Program-made: the position numbers and the translations under genes | Shown: piece after piece, positions 1-6,294 of the stretch | Layout: each line of letters begins with the position of its first letter | Numbering within the stretch: position 1 is the stretch's first letter | Notes under the pieces: model-generated | What the model was told of the DNA's origin: nothing | The model's input: only the letters and a program-made list of their open reading frames with translations | Database searches by the model: none | Source of the DNA: Ekhidna sp. | GTDB taxonomy: Bacteria > Bacteroidota > Bacteroidia > Cytophagales > Cyclobacteriaceae | Length of the DNA: 8,392 nt | Direction: 5' to 3' | Assembly (NCBI GenBank): GCA_028821635.1 | Contig: JAPPDO010000330.1 | Location: 1-8,392, forward strand

Positions 1-654
1 GATGTGGGCTACAAAATAAGTCCACTCTACGCCAGCTTTAGTGATGCAGCCGTCAGCCGTCGCACATGTAAAAGCACCCTCTTCAAAGCAGTCAACACTC
101 TGATAAACTAGATCTCGCTATCAAATGATATTAACAAGGTTTATAGTTGGGGTAAATGCCAAAAAGGGCAGTCAGCCTACCCAGAACTTCTTTTATTTAA
201 AATGCTTTTGATAGGCATCTGGTTCGATTTAAGTGATAAGGATATAGAGGATATGTTGAATGAAAACCTCTCAGTGATGCTTTTTTGTCATTTAAACTTA
301 GCAGATTAGCTACCTGATCATAGGGTATTAAGCCGCTTTAAGAGTTCACTAAACACGTTCATTAGCCAACAACAGTCCAAAGTTGAGTGCGCTTTGGCAA
401 TATAAAACAGTGGTTTAGTTCAGGTAGATGTAGCATATGTGAGCATAGCAAAGATACATACTCAACATGTATTAGAGACATCATACCTAATCTGAAGCGC
501 AGTCTGGGCTTAGTGGTAGTAGTACGGAAGAAGTGCGTTTAGTAATGAAATGGAGCGGTGAAAGAGGGTCAAAAATTGGATGGATGGCGATCAGATTTTG
601 AGCGGTAATCAAAACGCCAGAAGACAATAATTATACTGTTTATGTAAAGGTCTC
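1..654 (+). pseudogene. Decayed IS5-family transposase, copy 1 (partial at window edge)
   Basis: Frame +1 reads as a degenerate IS5-family transposase N-terminus: a segment near 25-108 (SDAAVSRRTCKSTLFKAVN), then NDINKVYSWGKCQKGQSAY near 124-180, LLLFKMLLIGIW, LSDKDIEDMLNENLSVM and LPDHRVLSRFKSS, as in the family N-terminal region. Stops interrupt it at 109, 307 and 403. After about 345 the reading jumps straight to the family C-terminal block: KQWFSSG in frame +3 (from 405), then KIHTQHVLE in frame +1 (from 451), then PNLKRSLG after another shift. The roughly 190-residue middle that holds the DDE catalytic acids in full-length members is absent. The right end is set by GGTCTC at 649-654, the complement of the GAGACC terminus seen in copies 2 and 3. 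The left end is probably outside the window. The element is inactive. Family assignment is firm by motif; exact limits are approximate. Confidence 0.8.
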
Positions 655-725
655 GATTGTCTAGTCACTTTGAGGGAGGATACATAGTAAAACCCTGTAG
701 GTCTCAAAGGCTTGCAAAGTTTTAC
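655..725. other. Short spacer between IS copy 1 and the T9SS pseudogene
   Basis: This is the stretch between the IS end and the stop codon of the broken secreted-protein gene. It contains a second GGTCTC (700-705), which resembles an IS terminus, but no partner end or transposase sequence is attached to it. No reading frame is convincing. Confidence 0.4.
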
Positions 726-1521
726 TCACTGCCTAACAAACTTCAGCAGATGCCCATTCGGCAATTGCAATAGATACAGGCCACTTTTCAGGGAGGGGAT
801 GTCTAACCTTGTCTTAGTAGTTCCCCCCAATAATGACCTCCCGCTTAGGCTCAATATTTTGAACATCGCCCCGACCGCAGACCGCACTTCCAGATAGTGG
901 CCTTGAGGGTTCGGGAAGATGACTGTTTCCACTACATCGTTTGCTGTACTCAAAGGGCAGATCACCTCTTATGTCTGCGTAGTGGTATTTCCTGTTGCAT
1001 CCTTTACGTCTATGTGGTCGTGGCTGCGGACGTAATAGGGAAGTTGGCGCGTTGTTGGTGACTCTGACCGTTCCCATTTGATTGTCCGTAGCAGTAGGGG
1101 GCAGGCAGGTCTGCTTTTTTGAGTTCACATTGCTCGGTGATAGCCATTAGCGACCGTTCGACAGGCACGGGAGCGGTCACGTTGTGTTGATAGTGATCGA
1201 GAAGGTTTTTTTGGTGTGGTCGGGGTCGGCTCCACCGCCGCCGTTGGTCATGCGTCTTTCCAGGTCAAAGCCATTAGTTCCTGCTCCAACTGGCCCGAGT
1301 GCGAGGGTGAGTGTTTCGGAGCAGCCTCTTTCGGTGGCGTTATCGGCAACAGCAGTGAGTAGTAGGGTAGCGGTCTGTGCACCAGCTCCCGAGAAGCCCA
1401 AAACCGGCGTGCTAGTGGTTTCATTAACTAAAGTAATACAGGTGTTAAGAGTAGCACCGGTCTTAGAGGAGAGGCTCCAGTCTGTGGTGGTGATTTTGGT
1501 GCAGGGGATGATCAGGGGCAC
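726..1521 (-). pseudogene. Broken gene for a T9SS-secreted protein with HYR-like and cadherin/Ig-like segments
   Basis: Read on the minus strand, three pieces of one secreted multidomain protein appear in order, in different frames. The first, 1521-1177, carries TATLLLTAVADN and KKTFSITIN, which resemble Bacteroidota cadherin/Ig-like repeat edges. The second, about 1160-968, is HYR-like: AITEQCE, then after a shift PPTATDNQMGTVRVTNNAP, then after another shift HIDVKDATGNTTTQT and a stop (TAA) before EVICPLS. The third, about 930-726, is a type A T9SS C-terminal sorting domain: VIFPNP at its start, then LSLSGRSLL, LDIPSLKSGLYLL and a final LPNGHLLKFVRQ before TGA. Such domains direct export through the type IX system and surface attachment or release. 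At least two frameshifts and one stop make this a pseudogene. One hand-counted line (1261-1320) is 57% G+C against 38% in blh. The parent was probably a large adhesin or matrix protein; its catalytic role, if any, is unknown. Confidence 0.72.
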
Positions 1522-1532
1522 ATCAATGGCGT

Positions 1533-1763
1533 TTAGAGATCTTGATACTGTGGCATACCTAGAACTTGATAAAGTTTAATAGGAATCTGTGCGGAAATGC
1601 AACCGTTAGCGTCAAGAGTGGTAACTGAGCTGGAGACGATTATGTGTATTGAGCTTTGTGCCAAATTCCGTTTCAGCCATAACAAATAAAAGGCTAGACT
1701 TTTATAAATATTGAGTGATCCCTTAACATTTAATATATGGGGGGGGGGGGGGGGTAAATTCAA
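1533..1763 (-). pseudogene. Possible further upstream remnant of the secreted-protein gene
   Basis: The minus-strand reading frame contains SSSVTTLDANGCISAQIPI, which loosely resembles the VTLDANGNA-type strand that precedes HYR modules in Bacteroidota surface proteins. It lies immediately upstream of the cadherin-like piece and in the same orientation, so it may be more of the same broken gene. The proline string at its N-terminal end is only the translation of the poly-G run, and its ATG is not credible as a start. The assignment is weak and rests on one short motif plus context. Confidence 0.3.
1739..1754 (+). repeat. Poly-G run of 16
   Basis: Sixteen consecutive G residues follow TTTAATATAT and precede TAAATTC. 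Homopolymers this long are slippage-prone. No intact gene spans it, so there is no visible phase-variable product. The run may also be an assembly or sequencing artefact in length. Confidence 0.9.
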
Positions 1764-1910
1764 TCATAGTCTGGTTTTTTTAATCAATGTTTTTACGGTT
1801 TTATTATTCAATTTTGTTTTCACATTTTTACATTTTATGATATAGAGATAAACAATTAGTTAAAGATGCAAATTTTTTTTTCGTTTTTTTATTCTGACTT
1901 TTAAAAAGCC
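1764..1910. other. AT-rich spacer, no gene seen
   Basis: The stretch is very AT-rich with several T runs (for example near 1872-1890) and stops in all frames. It separates the poly-G tract from the terminus of IS copy 2. No clear promoter or RNA signal was found. Confidence 0.5.
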
Positions 1911-2466
1911 GAGACCTTTGCATAAATAACCTAATTTTTTTCTTTGTCCTCTAATGTTTTGACTACCTCTTAAAACTTGACCCTCCTTCACTAAATATAC
2001 TGTTGAGATCCCTCATTTTATCCCCTTTTCACTGCCTTACTTCATCATTAAACGGACCTCTCCTGTACTATTAGACCTACATACTTTAAAGCGCATGAAC
2101 TAAACTATCTCTTCATGCTCACAAAGGTGCCCTCTACTTGATACCGCTGTTGGCTGATGAACGTATTTAGCATACTCCTAAATCCGCTTGATACACGATG
2201 GTTGGGCAGCCTCATTCTCTAACCTTAAATGACAAAAAAGCATCACCGATCGATTTTAATTCACCATGTCCTCTACATCTATGTCATTTAAATCTTACTA
2301 GATGCTTATTAAAAGTGTCTTAAATAATAGAGTCCCCGAATGTGCTGACTGCCCTTTTTGGCATTTACCCAAACGGTAGACTTTATCAATGTCATCCGAC
2401 AGCAAGGTTATAGCTTATGCTTTTAAGTTATAACACTCTCTTGTTAGGATTATATGCAAAATCCTC
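1911..2466 (-). pseudogene. Decayed, internally deleted IS5-family element, copy 2
   Basis: The element is bounded by GAGACCTTTGCATA at 1911-1924 and, on the other strand, GAGGATTTTGCATA ending at 2466. These match at 11 of 14 bases and look like the terminal inverted repeats. Read on the minus strand from about 2400 it encodes SDDIDKVYRLGKCQKGQSA, then after shifts and stops VEDMVN and RSVMLFCHLRL, then LPNHRVSSGFRSM, followed at once by LNTFISQQRYQVEGTF and VSMKR with F beyond a stop. It therefore joins N-terminal and C-terminal transposase blocks and lacks the catalytic middle, at the same junction as copy 1. The N-terminal codons before SDDIDKVY that are visible in copy 1 are also missing. 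The whole element is only 556 bases. No target-site duplication was recognised in the flanks. It lies just downstream of blh. Confidence 0.8.
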
Positions 2467-2537
2467 AAACAGTGGGAAATCTTAGATATTTTACAAAGTA
2501 TCCTATTAGTTAGTTGATTCCGAGTATTTGGTTTGTA

Positions 2538-3434
2538 TTAGTAATTCTGGTTAACATCACTTCTTTTCCTATAAAACTCGTCAAAAGTGATTACGTGCGG
2601 CAATGTGATGATAGAAATAAGCATGAAAAAGTAGGTAATCATCTTGGGCATACTCTCAAGATTAAATAATAAAAGAATCAGAACAATTCCAATGATTGCC
2701 AGTAGACTAAAGCCTGATAAATTGGCAAAAAATTTTCTTATATTGTAAGAGGAATACTGCTTTTTTAACCATTCGTACTGATGTTTAAAGGCATTTAAAG
2801 AGTGAAAAAAGATGAAGTAGATCGTAAAAGATACAAGCAGACTATAGTTGATATTAATCAAAACATACAATGCACAGAATAGAATAAGTTTGATATATTT
2901 TTCTTTTTCTGAAGTTTTAAAAAATAAGATAGCTAAAAAAGTGAGGTTGATGAGGGTTAGCAGCAGTGCGATAAAAATGGAAGTATCAGTCTGTATAAAT
3001 GGAATTATCCCCGACCCAATTGTTGTAATAAACTGAATAGTCTCTTCATAATGAAACAACAAACTGCCAATAACAAGAAATCCTCCCGTAAGAAATCTAC
3101 CTACCCATCCGGCTTTTAGGTTGTAACTTTCAAATGTCTCCTGACCGAAATGATAAGAGGAAATCAAAATAAAAAACCAAATCGCACTCTTGGGATGTAA
3201 AATCCACCAAATTGCATAAAATCCTCCTACAAGAAGATACTTGAACAAGAATGCTTTTAGCGATGTGTTTTGATTTACTGTTAAATGAATTTTATGATCC
3301 AGTGCACCGTGAGGAACTCCAAACACTAATATTAAAATGATACAGATGAGATCTAAAATACTCCCCCTCTCAGGTTCTGAAAATAAACCTATGATAATCA
3401 AAACAAAAAGTACGGCAAGTTGGAAAATGAACAT
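2538..3434 (-). CDS. blh: Brp/Blh-family beta-carotene 15,15'-dioxygenase
   Basis: This integral membrane enzyme cleaves beta-carotene to two molecules of all-trans retinal, the chromophore of the rhodopsin encoded just upstream. At 298 residues it fits the family. Most of the chain is hydrophobic membrane segments. The conserved histidine motifs are present: PHGALDH (His42, His47), SSYHFGQ (His95), FFHSLNAFKH (His211, His218) and LPHVITFDEFY (His280). These are the family's probable iron ligands. The ATG at 3432-3434 is used. There is no purine-rich ribosome binding site just before it, which is common in Bacteroidota, and a terminator-like hairpin ends six bases upstream. Transcription is therefore probably partial readthrough from the rhodopsin, or a promoter inside the rhodopsin gene that I could not identify. 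No downstream terminator is evident before the IS remnant. Confidence 0.93.
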   Translation of the reverse strand: MFIFQLAVLFVLIIIGLFSEPERGSILDLICIILILVFGVPHGALDHKIHLTVNQNTSLKAFLFKYLLVGGFYAIWWILHPKSAIWFFILISSYHFGQETFESYNLKAGWVGRFLTGGFLVIGSLLFHYEETIQFITTIGSGIIPFIQTDTSIFIALLLTLINLTFLAILFFKTSEKEKYIKLILFCALYVLININYSLLVSFTIYFIFFHSLNAFKHQYEWLKKQYSSYNIRKFFANLSGFSLLAIIGIVLILLLFNLESMPKMITYFFMLISIITLPHVITFDEFYRKRSDVNQNY

Positions 3435-3440
3435 AATAAA

Positions 3441-3468
3441 AAAGGAGCTCTTGTGTAAGAACTCCTTT
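3441..3468 (-). terminator. Hairpin with T-tract between rhodopsin and blh
   Basis: On the minus strand AAAGGAGTTCTT pairs with AAGAGCTCCTTT around a four-base ACAC loop, eleven Watson-Crick pairs plus one G-U. It is followed by TTTTATT, the form of an intrinsic terminator. It lies 19 bases after the rhodopsin stop codon and ends six bases before the blh ATG. It could end most rhodopsin transcripts, attenuate blh, or protect the rhodopsin mRNA 3' end. Confidence 0.75.
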
Positions 3469-3487
3469 CTTTTTGTATATGTTTAAA

Positions 3488-4237
3488 TTATGCAGTTGCC
3501 GTTTGTGGCTGCTTATCTGAAACAGCAATGTTGTAAACTACGAGACCAAAACCAATTTTGTTGATAGCATCAGCAATATTGTAAAAGAGGTCTACATTGG
3601 AACTATTCCATCCCAAACCTACATTCAACCAACCACCAGGCATACACATGTATCCTATTGGGTAAATAGCCCAACCAACCAGTACAAACCATGCCAGTGT
3701 CTTGATTCCTCTTACTATGGTAGGATTTCCAGACGCATCTCCCAGTTGTTTAACTTCTCCAAACCAGGCAGTATACAGGATGTAAACATATCCAATGGTT
3801 GATAAGACACCCCATGTAACAGAATATCCCGTTGTCCCGTCAGTGAATGCTTCCCCAATGTAACCTGCTACTAACATCCAAGCAGACGCTACGATCAACT
3901 TCCACATTAAACCAACCTTAGCACCGGCAGGTTTAGTGAGTAAGTAAAACTCAACGCACATCAACGGAACCGTCAGGGTCCAGTCAATGTATCGGAGTGC
4001 AGTGGGATTAGTACCGGTAGACGCATAATAATCTCTCATGTAATAGTAGTGCACAGCGGCAATACCTGTGATAAGACCCGACACTAAAAGTGAGGTCTTC
4101 CATTTTCCATCTACTCTACTTCTTTCAAAGAAGAAGACAGATGCAGCAAACATGACCATATAGCCTGTAAAAAACGTAAATGCAACGGGATCATCTTTTG
4201 AGATCTCCACAATGTCGGCTAAGAGTGTTGTGTTCAT
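3488..4237 (-). CDS. Green-type proteorhodopsin, light-driven proton pump
   Basis: This is a seven-helix retinal protein that pumps protons out of the cell in light. It has 249 residues, typical of the family. Helix C reads RYIDWTLTVPLMCVEFY, giving proton acceptor Asp85, Thr89 and proton donor Glu96: the D-T-E motif of proton pumps, unlike the NDQ sodium or NTQ chloride pumps of related bacteria. Met93 is at the spectral tuning site; Leu or Met there is associated with green absorption and Gln with blue. His63 (AAVHYYYMRD) matches the conserved histidine that pairs with the acceptor aspartate. Lys227 in DAINKIGFG is the Schiff-base lysine. Helix E reads TWGVLSTIGYVYILY; aligned to bacteriorhodopsin, Gly143 replaces Trp138, the change that opens a carotenoid-binding fenestration in xanthorhodopsin. 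ATG at 4235-4237 is the start. The candidate promoter lies about 60 bases upstream and blh follows 53 bases downstream. Confidence 0.97.
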   Translation of the reverse strand: MNTTLLADIVEISKDDPVAFTFFTGYMVMFAASVFFFERSRVDGKWKTSLLVSGLITGIAAVHYYYMRDYYASTGTNPTALRYIDWTLTVPLMCVEFYLLTKPAGAKVGLMWKLIVASAWMLVAGYIGEAFTDGTTGYSVTWGVLSTIGYVYILYTAWFGEVKQLGDASGNPTIVRGIKTLAWFVLVGWAIYPIGYMCMPGGWLNVGLGWNSSNVDLFYNIADAINKIGFGLVVYNIAVSDKQPQTATA

Positions 4238-4295
4238 TAAAATGTAAATTTTGTTAAAATATGCTCAATTATAACCCTTATTTCTTTCTTGTGTT

Positions 4296-4303
4296 CAAAA
4301 ATA
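4296..4303 (-). promoter_or_regulatory. Candidate Bacteroidota -7 element for the rhodopsin gene
   Basis: The minus strand reads TATTTTTG, an exact match to the TAnnTTTG -7 consensus of Bacteroidota. It implies a 5' untranslated region of roughly 50 bases. No good TTG at the -33 position was seen, so the call rests on one element and its placement. It sits within the left arm of the inverted repeat at 4296-4343. Confidence 0.5.
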
Positions 4304-4343
4304 ATGAAAAAAGTCGAATAAAATCTTGTGTTTCATTATTTTG
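4296..4343. repeat. Inverted repeat over the rhodopsin promoter
   Basis: CAAAAATAATGAAA (4296-4309) is the reverse complement of TTTCATTATTTTG (4331-4343) apart from one extra A, with 21 bases between the arms. The candidate -7 element is in the left arm. It may be an operator or a cruciform-prone site; AT-rich chance remains possible. Confidence 0.5.
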
Positions 4344-4507
4344 ATGCATCATTCATGATATTTAAATGTCCTGTATCATACGGAGTCTCATCCGTTTATT
4401 CAGAAATTTTATTGATGGCATTAAGAACTCCTCCATTTGTCTCCGTTAGTTTAAATATACATTGATTAGTCATTGAGGAATGGGCATTAAAGCACGATGA
4501 AAATTTC

Positions 4508-4564
4508 TTACTCCTTCACAAATTTCAACAAACGCCCATCCGGCAACTGCACGAAGTACAGACC
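4508..4564 (-). pseudogene. Terminal fragment of a T9SS type A sorting domain
   Basis: The minus strand reads GLYFVQLPDGRLLKFVKE followed by TAA, the typical final strand of a type A T9SS C-terminal domain. It is close to, but not the same as, the end of the pseudogene at 726. The upstream side stops exactly at the GAGACC terminus of IS copy 3, so the parent gene was cut by the element. Nothing of the parent gene is visible on the far side of the IS remnant, only about 30 bases before kmo. Confidence 0.75.
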
Positions 4565-4920
4565 GAGACCTCTATTATAAATAATCTAATTTTTTGTATT
4601 CTGGTGTTTTGACTACCTCTTAAAATTTAACCCTTATCCACCATATTTCTTACTATATAGCCTGATTAAATCTCTCGTTTTAAGCCTGCTTTACTGCCCC
4701 ATATCATGATTAGACACATCTTCCCCCGTACCACCACTGAACCTGAACCGGGCTTCAGATTATGGGTGATGACTTCTAACACGTGGTGGGCATGTGTCTT
4801 TGCTAATCCCACATACCTTCAAGTGACCTGAGCCAAACCACTTCTTCATGCTCTCAAAGGTACGATCTATTTTATGCGGATACGTTCATCTTATTTTAGA
4901 GCGGGATAGTCTCTCAAAAT
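4565..4920 (-). pseudogene. Decayed IS5-family remnant, copy 3 (3' part)
   Basis: It begins with GAGACCTCTATTATAAATAATC, matching the terminus of copy 2, and shares the nearby TGTTTTGACTACCTCTTAAA with it. On the minus strand from about 4880 it encodes IDRTFESMKKWFGSG and HLKVCGISKDT, then after a shift LEVITHNLKPGSG, the C-terminal end of an IS5-family transposase. Similarity fades between 4890 and 4920, and no left terminus could be identified before the kmo stop codon. It has the same orientation as copy 2, so the two bracket the rhodopsin-blh cassette as direct repeats. It is inactive. Confidence 0.75.
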
Positions 4921-4953
4921 GAACGCTCAGGATACAAAAACAACTCATTTTGC

Positions 4954-6294
4954 CTATCTCGAAGGGAAATTTATATTGGACTCACGCTTCTTCAGTGTAT
5001 TAAATCGGTCTATAATTTTGTCATAGCTACATTTATCTGAACCTTCATCCAAGAATCCATCCAATACTTTTTGCTGAATTTTACCTAGTCTAAGTGCTTC
5101 AGAATAAGATAAATCTGAGAAAGTGACCATACTATAAAGCGGAATCCACTCCTCGGGGTGAGCATCCTGTAGTTTGGCCTCAAGTTCTTTTCTTTTTAGA
5201 AAATCGGCTTCTCCCACGTGATCTCTCATTTCAATAAAGTTGTTAAGGGCTAGCTCAGCGATAGCATCCGCATCCGGTTTCCTAGCCGAGGAGAACGCCG
5301 GAGGTATACTCTGCCATTCCCAATTCATTTTTTCTGCCATTTCCACGAAAAGCCGAACATCTTCAAAGCCAGCATTCATACCCTGACCATAAAACGGAAC
5401 AATCGCATGAGAAGCATCACCAAGCAGTAGTGTTCTGTTTTTGTGCCACGGACAACTTTTTATGGTCATCAGCGAAGAGGCAGGGTTTTTCTGATATTGT
5501 TCTTCCAGATCAGGAATGAGGGATAGTACATCGGGGAAATAACTATCAAAAAATGACAGGATGCCATCTTTATCAATCAATGAATTAAATGAAATGTCCC
5601 CCTCAAAGGGGAAGAATAAGGTACAAGTAAATGTTTTATCTTGATTAGGCAGTGCTATTAGCATAAAACTGCCACGAGGCCAGATATGTAGATAATTTGG
5701 CTTCATGGCAAAATCATCATTTAATGGCGGCATATTCAGCTCTTTGTATCCATGATCAATGTAATGTTGCGAAAAACTAAACCGATCTAACTGTTGCATT
5801 TGTTTTCTGACGACAGAAAAAGCACCGTCCGTTCCGAGAATAGCATCAAATTTTTCTTTCTTACCATGAAGAAATTCCAGTGTGCTATCTTCAAAATTTA
5901 CTCGTTCACACTTATGCTCAAAGTTTATAAGAACCCCTGATTTTTCGAGTTCCTCTATGAGAGTTTGATTTAGTCTCCCTCTTGAAACTGAGTTGATGTG
6001 CTGGCCTTCATTTCCATAGGGTTGAAATGTGAGTTCTCCTTTTACATCATGCACCATTCTCCCTTTCATTGGGATGAGGAGAGGCTCAATTTTATCAAAA
6101 ATATTAACGGCTTGAAGTGCAAGAATCCCTCTTCGACTCAAAGCAAGGTTGATGGAGCGACCTTCATGAATTTTGGTTTTTCTGGGGTCTTTTCGCTTTT
6201 CGAAGAGAGAAATATCAAATCCTTTTTGTTTTAGGCTGATCCCCAATAATGAGCCAACGAGGCCGGCTCCAACGATACCTATTTTATCAGTCAT
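4954..6294 (-). CDS. kmo: Kynurenine 3-monooxygenase
   Basis: This FAD- and NADPH-dependent hydroxylase converts L-kynurenine to 3-hydroxykynurenine. The 446 residues start with the dinucleotide-binding GAGLVG (residues 9-14). The second FAD motif is LLLGDASHAIVPFYGQGMN (289-307, Gly292-Asp293). Arg79 and Tyr93 (KGRMVHDVKGELTFQPYG) match the substrate carboxylate-binding Arg and Tyr of characterised enzymes. NNFIEMRD (351-358) and LYSMVTFSDLSY (386-397) are the C-terminal signatures that separate this family from other aromatic hydroxylases. It lacks an obvious C-terminal membrane anchor, as is usual for bacterial forms, so it should be cytosolic. Its ATG overlaps the kynU stop codon in an ATGA, which suggests translational coupling. 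It is the last gene of the operon and ends about 30 bases before the IS remnant, with no strong terminator seen. Confidence 0.95.
   Translation of the reverse strand: MTDKIGIVGAGLVGSLLGISLKQKGFDISLFEKRKDPRKTKIHEGRSINLALSRRGILALQAVNIFDKIEPLLIPMKGRMVHDVKGELTFQPYGNEGQHINSVSRGRLNQTLIEELEKSGVLINFEHKCERVNFEDSTLEFLHGKKEKFDAILGTDGAFSVVRKQMQQLDRFSFSQHYIDHGYKELNMPPLNDDFAMKPNYLHIWPRGSFMLIALPNQDKTFTCTLFFPFEGDISFNSLIDKDGILSFFDSYFPDVLSLIPDLEEQYQKNPASSLMTIKSCPWHKNRTLLLGDASHAIVPFYGQGMNAGFEDVRLFVEMAEKMNWEWQSIPPAFSSARKPDADAIAELALNNFIEMRDHVGEADFLKRKELEAKLQDAHPEEWIPLYSMVTFSDLSYSEALRLGKIQQKVLDGFLDEGSDKCSYDKIIDRFNTLKKRESNINFPSR

Larger units (their letters stand above)
4238..4507. other. Intergenic region upstream of the rhodopsin gene
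   Basis: This AT-rich stretch holds the rhodopsin leader, candidate promoter and inverted repeat (below about 4343), then about 160 bases up to the T9SS fragment with no convincing gene. A minus-strand frame at 4336-4465 is open except for one stop but matches nothing I recognise. Confidence 0.5.

Noticed and set aside
1184..1579. Plus-strand open frame of 131 codons
   Set aside because: It is antisense to the cadherin/Ig-like piece, which has recognisable motifs on the minus strand. The plus-strand translation has no motif and no upstream signals.
1..2466. Active composite transposon formed by copies 1 and 2
   Set aside because: Both copies lack the catalytic core and carry many stops. No target duplication was seen, so only a historical role is possible.
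4336..4465. Minus-strand frame reading GVLNAINKISE, a stop, then TDETPYDTGHLNIMNDASK
   Set aside because: It is short, interrupted, without start or homology that I recognise, and overlaps the inverted repeat at the rhodopsin promoter.
4914..4952. CAAAATGA / TCATTTTG inverted repeat after the kmo stop as a terminator
   Set aside because: The arms are only 8 bases, AT-rich and 23 bases apart, with no clear T-tract directly after the stem.
5998..6234. Plus-strand open frame inside kmo
   Set aside because: It is antisense to the strongly supported FAD-binding part of kmo; a shadow frame.
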